Assembly: GCA_965602035.1 (NCBI GenBank)
Contig: OZ271919.1
Location: forward strand, 2,852,001 to 2,916,000
DNA length: 64,000 bases
Reading direction: 5' to 3'
DNA from: Natronospirillum sp965602035
GTDB taxonomy: Bacteria > Pseudomonadota > Gammaproteobacteria > Pseudomonadales > Natronospirillaceae
The notes beneath the pieces are model-generated. The model made no database searches. It had not been told where the DNA came from and saw only the letters and a list, made by a program, of their open reading frames with translations. Position numbers and translations under genes: made by a program. Positions within the stretch are counted from its first letter, which is position 1, and every line of letters starts with the position of its first letter. Positions 35,042 through 43,047 of the stretch are shown here, piece by piece.

Positions 35042-35974
35042 TCACTCTTTGACTGCAGCAAATACGTCTTCCAGAGCCGGACGTTGCTTCAGAATTTTCT
35101 GCTTCGCGGCCTGGTCCATCAGATTCTCAAGTACCTGTCGGTTGGCTTCCAGTCCGTAGGGCAGCGGGTTGCCGATGACCTCTGCGACCTTTCGGTGCAG
35201 GGCATCCGTTGAGGTTTCTTCGGCCAGGCTGCCCGCCTTGAGTTGATCAAGGTATAAATCACGTGACGCCTTGAACGCGTCATAGACCGCCTGGGCCACG
35301 TTCGGTTGTTTCTCCAGCACGTCGTCACGCACCACAACCAGGTGATTGATCGGGTAGTGGCCGGAGTCCCGAAGCGCCTGCAGGCCGGCTTCCTGCGCGT
35401 TCGGGATCAGGGGCGCGATGTTGTCGTTTTTCAGACCGAAGCCGATTCCGGCCGGAATGCGCCCGGAGGTCATTTCTTCTTCCATGGTGGTGCCTTCATG
35501 GAGCGGCACGACATTGGGCGGACGCTGCCAGGTCGTTACGTGTTCGTCGTCGGTAAGTACCCACTCAATCTTGTTGAGGTCCACACCGTAGAACTCTGAG
35601 AGTATCGCCCGCGCCCACACGCCGGTGGTCACTGTGTAGCCACGACTGACGCCAACGCGTTTGCCTTCGAGGTCTTTGGGCGATTGAATGCCGGCGTCCG
35701 AATTGTACTGTATGGCGCCGTGGTGGAATGCGCGCACCAGGAAGATCGGCAGGGCAGTGAACTTGACCCCATGTTCCTTGGCACATAGGTACGTGGTCAG
35801 AGCCATTTCACTGACGTCGAATTCGAGGTCACGCACCATGCGGCGGAAGCCCTTGGGCAACGGGTTCACTTCGATATGCTCAAAGCTGAACCCGTCCGGG
35901 GTGACTGTGCCGTCCAGAAGGGCGGCATTGTTGCCCTGACGGCGCGTCAGGAGTTTCAGTGTCGTGTTGGCCAT
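35042..35974 (-). CDS. Periplasmic-binding-fold protein, 4,5-dihydroxyphthalate decarboxylase (Pht5)-like
   Basis: About 310 residues, with no signal peptide (MANTTLKLLTRRQGN). Type 2 binding-protein fold with DLEGKRVGVSRGYTVTTGVWARAIL and LPIFLVRAFHHGAIQYN elements, as in proteins annotated 4,5-dihydroxyphthalate decarboxylase or NMT1/THI5-like. Lack of a leader supports an enzyme in the cytoplasm rather than a transporter subunit. A decarboxylase fits the phthalate-type dioxygenase, LigJ-like and LigK-like genes further right. AGAGGAG supports the ATG at 35974; a longer start at 36013 would span that site. It is the first gene right of the BREX island. Confidence 0.75.
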   Translation of the reverse strand: MANTTLKLLTRRQGNNAALLDGTVTPDGFSFEHIEVNPLPKGFRRMVRDLEFDVSEMALTTYLCAKEHGVKFTALPIFLVRAFHHGAIQYNSDAGIQSPKDLEGKRVGVSRGYTVTTGVWARAILSEFYGVDLNKIEWVLTDDEHVTTWQRPPNVVPLHEGTTMEEEMTSGRIPAGIGFGLKNDNIAPLIPNAQEAGLQALRDSGHYPINHLVVVRDDVLEKQPNVAQAVYDAFKASRDLYLDQLKAGSLAEETSTDALHRKVAEVIGNPLPYGLEANRQVLENLMDQAAKQKILKQRPALEDVFAAVKE

Positions 35975-36451
35975 TATTCTAATCTCCTCTTTTGAATTAA
36001 TGCGCTGTGCCACGCTTGTTGCGGAGCTGCGTCATTCTCTTTATGGGCCCGGGGAACGGGCCACGCTCGGATCAGGGTTTCTCGGACTGTTGGCTGCGTG
36101 CTTGCACGCGCATTTTGGCCTAAGCTCCATGCGCGTCCAAGGACGCAGCCAACACCTGTCGCTGAGCCTCCTCGAAACGCTGACCTCTCGCCAGTCCCTC
36201 AGGCACCGTCGGTGCTGTACGCCTTAGCCTCAACCCGCGCGAGGCCGGAGCCCGGAAGTCCGTCCGGGAAGTGTCAAAAACAGGACGTTTTTGTCACAGG
36301 GCTACAGGGACGTACTTGTGCCCGGTTCCCGGATGGATCTTCCGGGTGATGGCCCTGCTTCTGTACCGGGCCACGCCTCGGGTCATTCTTTCTCGGATCG
36401 CTGTAGACCTGTCCACGGGGCGCGGCCAAGGCCGCTTCGGCCTACCGTCAC
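35975..36451. repeat. Repeat-rich intergenic region with no gene
   Basis: No gene is seen in 477 bases. It contains the 22-base element GGCTGCGTGCTTGCACGCG.. at 36092-36113, which recurs at 39092-39113. An inverted partner lies at 36128-36149, and CTCCTCGAAACGCTGACC at 36169-36186 is similar, in reverse complement, to 41749-41768. The dispersed repeat copy 3 follows. It looks like accumulated REP/BIME-type elements. Confidence 0.6.
36263..36345 (+). repeat. Dispersed intergenic repeat, copy 3
   Basis: It carries GTGTCAAAAACAGGACG, TTTTTGTCAC and GGGCTACAGGGACGTACTTG, flanked by CCGGGAA and TTCCCGG blocks, so it can fold as two hairpins. It matches the copies at 5.1-5.4, 16.4 and (inverted) 41.9 kb. 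Confidence 0.7.
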
Positions 36452-36751
36452 TCAGCAGCAATCACAGAATAACTCGTGTACATCTTCCAGCGACGGGAGC
36501 AGCCATTTTACCGGGACATCGTCCGGCGACAGTTCATTCAGCCGCTTGAACACCTTGAACCGATAGCGCGTGCCGTCTTCGCCCCAGAACGCCACCACCG
36601 TCTCCAGAGGCGGACAGCCGGGAACCTGGCACTCGATTTCCGCCACCATCACCGTGCACTGGTCCGACAGATCGAACCGCTCCCGCACCCAGCGCTTGAT
36701 GGCCTGCGTCTGGTCCGGTGGCGCTGACTGTTGACTGAATGGTTTGAACAT
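36452..36751 (-). CDS. Small conserved protein with Cys-rich ends
   Basis: A 99-residue soluble protein that I do not recognise as a named family. It has a mixed alpha/beta pattern, a CQVPGCPPLETVVAFW segment in the middle and a Cys-rich C-terminus ending in CDCC. The two Cys groups could bind a metal. It starts divergently from the zinc alcohol dehydrogenase, upstream of the CobW GTPase gene, with a predicted operator between, which suggests a linked metal-related or accessory role. Genuine coding is supported by its composition and by the regulated divergent promoter region. Function unknown. Confidence 0.65.
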   Translation of the reverse strand: MFKPFSQQSAPPDQTQAIKRWVRERFDLSDQCTVMVAEIECQVPGCPPLETVVAFWGEDGTRYRFKVFKRLNELSPDDVPVKWLLPSLEDVHELFCDCC

Positions 36752-36776
36752 AGTGAACGGGCAGTGCCTCGCTGAC

Positions 36777-36801
36777 GTTCCTTTATGTGGAACGATGTTT
36801 T
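36777..36801 (+). promoter_or_regulatory. Predicted operator, GGAAC/GTTCC type (site 4)
   Basis: GTTCC-TTTATGT-GGAAC-GAT-GTTTT, with a perfect first pair and a weak third half-site. It lies in the 122-bp divergent region between the small Cys-rich gene and the alcohol dehydrogenase operon. Confidence 0.6.
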
Positions 36802-36873
36802 ACAATACAACAGTATACTTGCTAGACTGCACCACACTCAACCAGAACAACCCCGATTATGCGAGGAGACACC

Positions 36874-37986
36874 ATGTCTGAGAAAGTCCGCGCAGCTGTG
36901 CGTACAGCGGCTGAAACCATCGAGATTCAGGAATTTGACATGCCGGAAGTGCCTGACGAAGGCGCACTGATGAAGGTGGAAGTCGCCGGCATCTGCGGCA
37001 CGGACGTCAAGCTGTACAGTCAGCCCCCCTCAGATGACCCCGTCATTATGGGCCATGAAAACATCGGCATTATAACCAATGCCGGCGAAACCTTCATGAA
37101 GCGCAAGGGCGTCAAGAACGGCGACCGGGTGTTCGTGGAGCACTACGTACCCTGTTTCGCCTGTGAATGGTGCCACAAAGGCGAATACCGCCTGTGTTCG
37201 GGTACCGACTGGCGCAAAAACCCGGAAGCCATTCGATATGGCTACACGCCGGTGGGCCGCGGTGGCCAGGCCCTCTGGGGCGGGTTTGCCCAATACGCGT
37301 TCCTGCCGTGGAATGCGGTTGTTCACAAAGTGCCCGATGGAGTATCCGCAGAGCTCGCCGGTATCGTGACGCCGATGGCCAACGGTATTCAGTGGGCGCT
37401 GTTTGACTGTGGTGTCGGTTACGACTCGCAGGTTCTTATTCAGGGCCCGGGCCAGCAGGGCCTCGCGCAGACGGTTGCGTGTAAACAGGCCGGCGCATCG
37501 CTGATTATTGTCACCGGTACGTCGCGCGACAAGGCTCGCCTGGAAGCGGCGAAGAAGCTTGGGGCTGATTATACGATCGTCGTTGACGAAGAAGACCCGC
37601 TGGAGCGCATCAACGAAATCACCAATCGCCGTGGCGTTGATGTGGCGCTCGACTGCACCGCCGGCGCTGGTACGATCCCGGTACTGCTGGGTATCGAAGC
37701 ACTGAAGCGCAAGGGCGGCACATTGCTCATTCAGGGCGAGATGGCCGATTTCCCGAACTTCCCGCTGGGCAAGGTGGCCAACAAGTACATCACCATCAAG
37801 AGCGCACGGGGCCACAACTACGAATCCTGCGAACTGGCGCTCAAGCAATTGGCGTCCGATCGATTCCCGCTGGATCTGATCACGACCCACCGCTATGGCC
37901 TGAAAGACACAGACTGGGCAATCAAGTCCGTTGGTGGCAAGGGTGATAAGGACGTCATTCACGTCTCACTGCTGCCCTGGGAATAA
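36874..37986 (+). CDS. Zinc-dependent alcohol dehydrogenase (MDR family)
   Basis: A 370-residue medium-chain dehydrogenase. Catalytic zinc ligands are visible at Cys41 (GICGTD) and His61-Glu62 (MGHENIG). The structural-zinc cysteines are in VPCFACEWCHKGEYRLCSG. The cofactor loop is GPGQQGLAQTV, slightly off the GxGxxG norm. It oxidises an alcohol or reduces an aldehyde with NAD(P) in the cytoplasm. GAGGAG supports the start at 36874. It heads a rightward operon with the CobW GTPase 30 bp downstream, and RraA-, LigJ- and PanB-like genes beyond. A predicted operator lies about 75 bp upstream. Substrate unknown. Confidence 0.9.
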   Translation: MSEKVRAAVRTAAETIEIQEFDMPEVPDEGALMKVEVAGICGTDVKLYSQPPSDDPVIMGHENIGIITNAGETFMKRKGVKNGDRVFVEHYVPCFACEWCHKGEYRLCSGTDWRKNPEAIRYGYTPVGRGGQALWGGFAQYAFLPWNAVVHKVPDGVSAELAGIVTPMANGIQWALFDCGVGYDSQVLIQGPGQQGLAQTVACKQAGASLIIVTGTSRDKARLEAAKKLGADYTIVVDEEDPLERINEITNRRGVDVALDCTAGAGTIPVLLGIEALKRKGGTLLIQGEMADFPNFPLGKVANKYITIKSARGHNYESCELALKQLASDRFPLDLITTHRYGLKDTDWAIKSVGGKGDKDVIHVSLLPWE

Positions 37987-38016
37987 TCGCTCCCCGGACC
38001 GGAAGGAGAGATTCAT

Positions 38017-39042
38017 ATGGCTGATCGGCTGCCGGTGACACTGCTGACCGGGTATCTCGGCGCCGGCAAGACCACTCTGCTTAACCGGATTCTGTCGGAA
38101 GACCACGGTCATCGTTATGCGGTGATCGTGAATGAGTTCGGTGAAGCGGGCATTGACGGTGGCCTGGTCCAGTCTTCAGACGAAGAGCTGTTCGAGATGA
38201 ATAACGGCTGCGTCTGCTGCACCGTGCGCGGCGATCTTATTCGTACGCTGCACCAGTTGCTGGATCGTGAGGGCACGTTCGACGCTGTCATTATCGAGAC
38301 CACGGGGCTGGCAGATCCGGCACCGGTGGCACAGACCCTGTTTGTGGAGCCCGACCTGCAACAGCGGTTCACGCTCGACAGTGTGGTCGCGCTGGTCGAT
38401 GCCCGGCATTTTGCCAGTGCGTTGAAGCAGGGGCCGGAGTGCGCCGAGCAGGTCGCCTTCGCGGACCAGGTAATACTGAACAAGGTCGATCTGGTCAGCG
38501 AAGACGAACTGACTCAGTCGGAACAGGACATCCGCGCACTGAACCCGCAGGCGCGGCTGTTCCGGAGCACCCGCTCACAGGTGCCTCTGGCAGAACTTCT
38601 GGGTCAGGGGAGTTTCGACCTGGCCCGCATCGAATCGCAGTTGCCGCCGGTTGAGCCCGCCGACAACCCGCCTCATGGCGAGCCGGGCCACGTGCATGGG
38701 CCTCACTGCAACCACGACCATGAGCATGGGCACAGTGCCCACCTATCCGGTATGCAGAGCGTGTCGCTGGTGAGCAACCAGCCGATGGACGCGGAAAAGC
38801 TTTATCACTGGCTGAATGACTACCTGCAGGCAAACGGCCAGACGATACTGCGCACAAAGGGCATCGCCTCGGTGGCGGGAGATGACCGCAAACTGGTTTT
38901 CCAGGCCGTCCATATGATGCTGGAGGGTGACTTTCAGAAGCCGTGGCAACCGGATGAGCCGCGGCGTACGCAGCTCGTTTTCATTGGCCGGGATCTGAAC
39001 GCGAAAGCACTGCAGCAGGGGCTCGAAGCCTGTGCTGCATGA
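38017..39042 (+). CDS. CobW/COG0523 family GTPase
   Basis: A 341-residue G3E GTPase. P-loop GYLGAGKT at 12-19, the metal-binding CVCC motif at 65-68, and a His-rich segment of about 25 residues (HVHGPHCNHDHEHGHSAH) before the C-terminal CobW_C domain. These proteins deliver Zn, Co or other metals to client enzymes in the cytoplasm. Placement 30 bp after a zinc alcohol dehydrogenase and within a cluster of metalloenzymes (cupins, amidohydrolase, Rieske proteins) suggests metal supply to the pathway. AAGGAGAG precedes the ATG. Which metal and which client are not decidable from sequence. Confidence 0.92.
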   Translation: MADRLPVTLLTGYLGAGKTTLLNRILSEDHGHRYAVIVNEFGEAGIDGGLVQSSDEELFEMNNGCVCCTVRGDLIRTLHQLLDREGTFDAVIIETTGLADPAPVAQTLFVEPDLQQRFTLDSVVALVDARHFASALKQGPECAEQVAFADQVILNKVDLVSEDELTQSEQDIRALNPQARLFRSTRSQVPLAELLGQGSFDLARIESQLPPVEPADNPPHGEPGHVHGPHCNHDHEHGHSAHLSGMQSVSLVSNQPMDAEKLYHWLNDYLQANGQTILRTKGIASVAGDDRKLVFQAVHMMLEGDFQKPWQPDEPRRTQLVFIGRDLNAKALQQGLEACAA

Positions 39043-39091
39043 GGCTCTATCTGTAGGCTGTCTCCCGCTACCCAGGACAAGCTCCATTGTA

Positions 39092-39113
39092 GGCTGCGTG
39101 CTTGCACGCGCAT
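39092..39113 (+). repeat. Second copy of the 22-base GGCTGCGTG... element
   Basis: Identical over 22 bases to 36092-36113 and internally palindromic (GCGTGC/GCACGC). It lies between the CobW and RraA-like genes, just before the latter's ribosome binding site. Confidence 0.6.
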
Positions 39114-39147
39114 GGGGAAGCGGCCACCAAATTGAAAGGAGAACACC

Positions 39148-39840
39148 ATGAAAAACCACGTCGTTGTCAGAAACATCGAGCGGGCACCGAATGCCGCGGA
39201 ATTTGAAAAATTCGGTGTTGCCACCGTGCATGAAGCGCAGGGTCGCAAGGGGCTCATGGCACCGGATATGAAACCGATCTATAAGGGCCCGCATATCGCC
39301 GGCACGGCCGTCACTGTTTCCATACCGCCGTGCGATAACTGGATGATCCATGTCGCCATCGAAATGTGTAAGCCCGGCGACATCATGGTAGTTGCACCGA
39401 CATCGTATTCCGATGCCGGTTACTTCGGCGACCTGCTGGGCACCCTGTTCAAAGCGCATGGTGTAAAAGGGCTGGTGGTCGACGGCGGTTGCCGCGACGT
39501 AAACGATCTGGAAGCAATGGGTTTCCCGGTCTGGTCCAAGTGCATATCAGCGACCGGAACCGTGAAGGAAACGCTCGGCAGTGTGAACGTGCCGGTGGTC
39601 TGCAGCGGTCAGACGGTAAACCCGGGTGACGTCATTGTGGCTGACAATGATGGCGTTGTCGTTGTACGTCGGGAAGAAGCCGACGAAGTGCTCGAACTGT
39701 CCCAGGCGCGGGAAGACAAGGAAGCCGTGGTGCGCAAGCGCTACGCGAATGGCGAACTGGGCCTCGACATCAACAACATGCGGCCGAAACTGGAAGAAAA
39801 AGGGTTGATCTATGTGGACAGCCTGGACGATTTGAAATAA
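39148..39840 (+). CDS. RraA / 4-hydroxy-4-methyl-2-oxoglutarate (CHA) aldolase family protein (LigK-like)
   Basis: A 230-residue member of the RraA-like fold. The Mg-binding and catalytic signature DGGCRD lies at residues 112-117 (Arg116, Asp117). The GDIMVV and DVIVADNDGVVVV elements are also typical of HMG/CHA aldolases. It is likely a divalent-metal aldolase or oxaloacetate decarboxylase that splits a 4-hydroxy-4-carboxy compound to pyruvate plus oxaloacetate or pyruvate. The next gene is a LigJ-like hydratase 17 bp downstream. That pair gives the last two steps of protocatechuate 4,5-cleavage, which supports the catabolic reading over RNase E inhibition. GAAAGGAG precedes the start. Confidence 0.85.
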   Translation: MKNHVVVRNIERAPNAAEFEKFGVATVHEAQGRKGLMAPDMKPIYKGPHIAGTAVTVSIPPCDNWMIHVAIEMCKPGDIMVVAPTSYSDAGYFGDLLGTLFKAHGVKGLVVDGGCRDVNDLEAMGFPVWSKCISATGTVKETLGSVNVPVVCSGQTVNPGDVIVADNDGVVVVRREEADEVLELSQAREDKEAVVRKRYANGELGLDINNMRPKLEEKGLIYVDSLDDLK

Positions 39841-39857
39841 CACACGAGGCGTACAGT

Positions 39858-40880
39858 ATGATTATTGATTGCCACGGTCACTACACCACCGCACCGCAAC
39901 AGCTCCAGGATTACCGTGATGCGCAGATTGCGCATTTCGAGGACCCGTCAAAGCCGGCGCCGACGCTGAAAGCGATCTCGGACGACGAGATCCGTGAGTC
40001 GCTCGAGAAGAATCAGATCAAGGCGCTGCGCGAGCGTGGCTGTGACATGACGATCTTCTCTCCCAAAGCGTCCGCAATGGCACACCATATCGGTGATGAA
40101 GCCGTGTCCAAAGAATGGACGCGCATCAACAATGACCTGATCCACCGCGTGACTCAGCTGTTCCCGGAGATCTTTATCGGGGTCTGTCAGTTGCCGCAAT
40201 CCACCGGTGTGCCGATCAAGAACTCGATTGATGAGCTCGAGCGCTGTGTTACCGAGCTCGACATGGTGGGCTGCAACCTGAATCCGGATCCGTCCGGTGG
40301 CCACTGGAATGGCCCGCCGCTGACCGACAAGGCCTGGTACCCGTTCTTCGAGAAGCTGGTTGAACTTGACGTGCCGGCAATGATTCACGTCTCAGGTTCG
40401 TGTAACCCGAACTTCCACCATACCGGTGCTCACTATATCAACGGCGATACCACTGCTTTCATGCAGTTCCTCGAAGGTGATCTGTTCAAGGATTTCCCGG
40501 AACTACGCCTGATCATTCCGCACGGTGGTGGTGCGGTACCGTACCACTGGGGCCGCTATCGCGGGCTTGCTGACATGCTGGGCAAGCCGCCGCTGACCGA
40601 GCACATCATGAAAAACGTCTATTTTGATACCTGTGTCTACCATCAGCCGGGTATAGACCTCCTGTTCGAAGTCATTGATACCGACAATATCCTGTTCGCC
40701 TCTGAAATGTTTGGAGCGGTGAAGGGAATCGACCCGGAAACCGGCCACAACTTTGACGACACCAAGCGGTACGTCGAAGCGTTGGACCTGTCGGATGCCG
40801 ACCGGGCCAAGGTATTTGAAGGCAATGCGCGCCGTGTATACCCGCGGCTGGACAAAATCCTCAAGCAACGGGGCCTGTGA
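39858..40880 (+). CDS. Amidohydrolase family protein, 4-oxalomesaconate hydratase (LigJ)-like
   Basis: A 340-residue metal-dependent hydrolase of the ACMSD/LigJ subfamily. The N-terminal metal motif is CHGHY (His6, His8). Later ligands are His in MIHVSGSCN, and IPHGGGAVPYHWGR; the ILFASEMFG end is typical. LigJ hydrates 4-oxalomesaconate to 4-carboxy-4-hydroxy-2-oxoadipate, the substrate of the aldolase encoded just upstream, so the gene order is functionally coherent. It lies six bases before the PanB-like gene, so the three are one operon. Substrate could also be a related unsaturated dicarboxylate. Confidence 0.85.
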   Translation: MIIDCHGHYTTAPQQLQDYRDAQIAHFEDPSKPAPTLKAISDDEIRESLEKNQIKALRERGCDMTIFSPKASAMAHHIGDEAVSKEWTRINNDLIHRVTQLFPEIFIGVCQLPQSTGVPIKNSIDELERCVTELDMVGCNLNPDPSGGHWNGPPLTDKAWYPFFEKLVELDVPAMIHVSGSCNPNFHHTGAHYINGDTTAFMQFLEGDLFKDFPELRLIIPHGGGAVPYHWGRYRGLADMLGKPPLTEHIMKNVYFDTCVYHQPGIDLLFEVIDTDNILFASEMFGAVKGIDPETGHNFDDTKRYVEALDLSDADRAKVFEGNARRVYPRLDKILKQRGL

Positions 40881-40886
40881 GCGATT

Positions 40887-41711
40887 ATGAGCAAAGTAAC
40901 CATTCCAATGCTGCACGAAAAGAAGCAGCGCGGCGAAAAAATTCTGGGCATTGTCACCTGGGATTACCAGATGGCCCTGATCGTGGAGCGGGTTGGTGTC
41001 GACATTGTGTCGGTCGGTGATACGGTCGGGATCAACCTCTGGGGCCAGCCCAACCCGTTTGAAATCACCATGGACCAGATGGTCACCGTGACCCAGGCGG
41101 TGCGCCGGGGCACGAAGAACGCACTGCTGAGCGCGGATTTCCCGTATGGGCCCCTGCAACAGGGCGTTGACCATGCGGTCGATGCGGCGATCCGGCTGGT
41201 GAAGGAAGCCGGTGTCGACCTGATCAAACTGGATGGCGCTGCCGATTACCCCGAAGCGGTTACTGCGCTGGCCCGTGCCGGTATTCCGGTATGGGCGCAG
41301 TTCGGCCTGACGCCGCAAACGGCTCTGCAATACGGCATCGACTACGGCAACCAGTCCAAGGCCGGTGCGCAGATGCCGGAAGGCATGACGCAGAAAATGA
41401 TCGACGAGGCGAAGATGCTGGAAGACGCCGGCGCGTCGCTGCTCGATTTCACCAACTCCGGTCCGGTGGCCGGTCCTGCGGTCGTTGAAGCCATCAAGAT
41501 CCCGGTGATCGGCGGTTTCGGCGGCGGGCCCTGGCTCGATGGCCGTGTGCGTATGGCCAATGCGGCCATCGGCTACCCGGCCAAACATCTGGACGACGAC
41601 GTTGATACCTACGCCAATGTGGCAAAGGTTACCTACGATGCGCTGTCGGAACTGAAAAAAGACGTACTTGCCGGCGAGCAGATCAAGGGTCAGCCCGGCG
41701 CCAAAAAATAA
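40887..41711 (+). CDS. Ketopantoate hydroxymethyltransferase (PanB)-like protein
   Basis: A 274-residue TIM barrel of the PanB/phosphoenolpyruvate-mutase superfamily. Metal-site residues Asp45 (SVGDTVG) and Asp84 (SADFPYG) fit PanB. However, the next ligand position is Asp116 (KLDGA) where PanB has Glu, the GHxGLTPQ element reads AQFGLTPQ (His lost), and the catalytic-Glu region reads LLDFTNSGP. True pantothenate synthesis is therefore unlikely. I infer a diverged aldolase or C-C lyase that adds or removes a one-carbon or keto-acid unit. It directly follows the LigJ-like gene in the operon. Function unknown. Confidence 0.8.
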   Translation: MSKVTIPMLHEKKQRGEKILGIVTWDYQMALIVERVGVDIVSVGDTVGINLWGQPNPFEITMDQMVTVTQAVRRGTKNALLSADFPYGPLQQGVDHAVDAAIRLVKEAGVDLIKLDGAADYPEAVTALARAGIPVWAQFGLTPQTALQYGIDYGNQSKAGAQMPEGMTQKMIDEAKMLEDAGASLLDFTNSGPVAGPAVVEAIKIPVIGGFGGGPWLDGRVRMANAAIGYPAKHLDDDVDTYANVAKVTYDALSELKKDVLAGEQIKGQPGAKK

Positions 41712-42039
41712 CGACTGGCGCGCATTCTGGCTAGAGGGGCAGGCGAGCGGTCAGTGTTTCGAGGGGGCTCAAAAACAGGGATGTTTTTGTGCCAGCGCCC
41801 AGGGATGGGTTCACAGCGGCCCGAGAAACCCTGACCCGATGCGTGGCCCGAAATCTGAATACAACAGTGCTCGGCCATCACCCGGCAGATCCACCCGGGA
41901 ACCGGGCACAAGTACGTCCATGTAGCCCTGTGGCAAAAACATCCTTGTTTTTGACACTTCCCGGGCGGACTGTCGGCCTCAGGCCCGTAATCGCCAGTGG
42001 TGTGGCGCGACAGGTCATTGATAATTGAAGGAGCAGACA
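41712..42039. repeat. Intergenic region with an inverted pair of dispersed repeats
   Basis: No gene is seen in 328 bases. Copy 4 (41761-41822, forward, diverged) and copy 5 (41885-41975, reverse) of the dispersed repeat face each other. Between them, 41823-41852 (CCGAGAAACCCTGACCCG...) matches, in reverse complement, the segment near 36057-36085. RNA from this region could form a long hairpin separating the PanB-like gene and the hydrolase gene. Confidence 0.65.
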
Positions 42040-42885
42040 ATGCCAACCGTTACCATTGATGGCATCAAAACGAATTATGACGTTATCGGAAAGGGCGAGC
42101 CGCTGCTGATGTACGCTCCGGGCGGCTTCGATGCCTCCATGGACAAGTGGTCCAATCTCGGCATTTACGCCAAGATCAAACTGCTCGATCACCTGCCCGA
42201 GCATTTCTCCTGCATTGTTTTTGACCGCCGCGAAACGGGTAAGTCGGGCGGCCGCGTTGAGCGCATCACCTGGGACGATTATGTCACTCAGGGTGTTGGC
42301 CTTCTGGACCACCTGGGCTATGAGAAGGCACACCTTATTGGTGGGTGTATGGGCGTCTGCCCGGTATTGCGGTTTGCGACCACTCACCCCGAACGAGTGA
42401 ATAAGATCATTCCATTCTGGCCGGTAGGTGGCGCCGGGTTCCGGCTCAATGCCAACCGGCGCTTTTCTATTCACTATGCCTACGTCGAAGAGCATGGGCT
42501 CGAGGGTGCGGTAAAGCTGGCCCAGAGCATCACCGACGGCTTCGGCAAGGATCCGCGGCAGGGGCCCTGGGGGCCGGTACTGCGCAGTGACCCGGAATTT
42601 GCGAAACAGTTCGCGAAGCAGAACCAGGCGCATTATCTGCTGACGGTCGCTGGCCTGGCACGCACTCTGATCGACCGTGACAGTGTTCCCGGCGCGGAGC
42701 CGGAAGACCTGATGCAGCTCGATACTGAAGCGCTGATTATTCCCGGCCGCGACAAGGCGCATGCCACGTCGGCGGCCCGCTTTGTTGAAGAATGCCTGCC
42801 CAACGCCGAGTACTGGGATTCCACGCCGGACGAACAGACCGAAGAAGCCGTGGCGCCGCGGATCATCGATTTCCTGAAACGTTGA
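42040..42885 (+). CDS. Alpha/beta hydrolase-fold protein with a Cys in the nucleophile elbow
   Basis: A 281-residue alpha/beta hydrolase. The strand-turn-helix elbow reads LIGGCMGV with Cys103 where Ser is usual. The preceding FDRRETGKSGGR loop is typical of the family. An acid candidate is the Asp in IIPGRDKAH. No His stands at the normal C-terminal catalytic position (the region reads WDSTPDEQTEEAVAPRIIDFL). It may use a thiolate nucleophile with an unusual partner, or be a non-hydrolytic member such as a C-C lyase or cofactor-independent oxygenase. GAAGGAG supports the ATG at 42040. It stands apart from the upstream operon behind a repeat cluster and ends before a palindromic repeat. Confidence 0.82.
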   Translation: MPTVTIDGIKTNYDVIGKGEPLLMYAPGGFDASMDKWSNLGIYAKIKLLDHLPEHFSCIVFDRRETGKSGGRVERITWDDYVTQGVGLLDHLGYEKAHLIGGCMGVCPVLRFATTHPERVNKIIPFWPVGGAGFRLNANRRFSIHYAYVEEHGLEGAVKLAQSITDGFGKDPRQGPWGPVLRSDPEFAKQFAKQNQAHYLLTVAGLARTLIDRDSVPGAEPEDLMQLDTEALIIPGRDKAHATSAARFVEECLPNAEYWDSTPDEQTEEAVAPRIIDFLKR

Positions 42886-42892
42886 CGGGAAG

Positions 42893-43012
42893 ATAGCCAC
42901 GGAATCCACGAGAGGACACGGAAATAAAGCATTGAATTCAGGCGTCGCCGTTGCCGCCTACAAACTGTCCAGATACAGATTTTCCGTGTTTTTCAGTGGA
43001 TTCCGTGGCCAA
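42893..43012. repeat. Palindromic ERIC/REP-like element between convergent genes
   Basis: Outer arms GCCACGGAATCCAC (42896-42909) and their complement (42996-43009) are perfect over 14 bases. A nested pair, ACACGGAAA (about 42916-42924) and TTTCCGTGT (42981-42989), extends the fold, so about 115 bases form one long hairpin. It probably also acts as a transcription stop between the convergent hydrolase and chromate transporter genes. Confidence 0.7.
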
Positions 43013-43047
43013 TTATCTCTCAATCCAAAGCCTTTCCCGGTTCAGTC

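Noticed and set aside
37030..37962. A 310-residue minus-strand frame inside the alcohol dehydrogenase
   Set aside because: Antisense to a clear zinc alcohol dehydrogenase; a codon-bias artefact.
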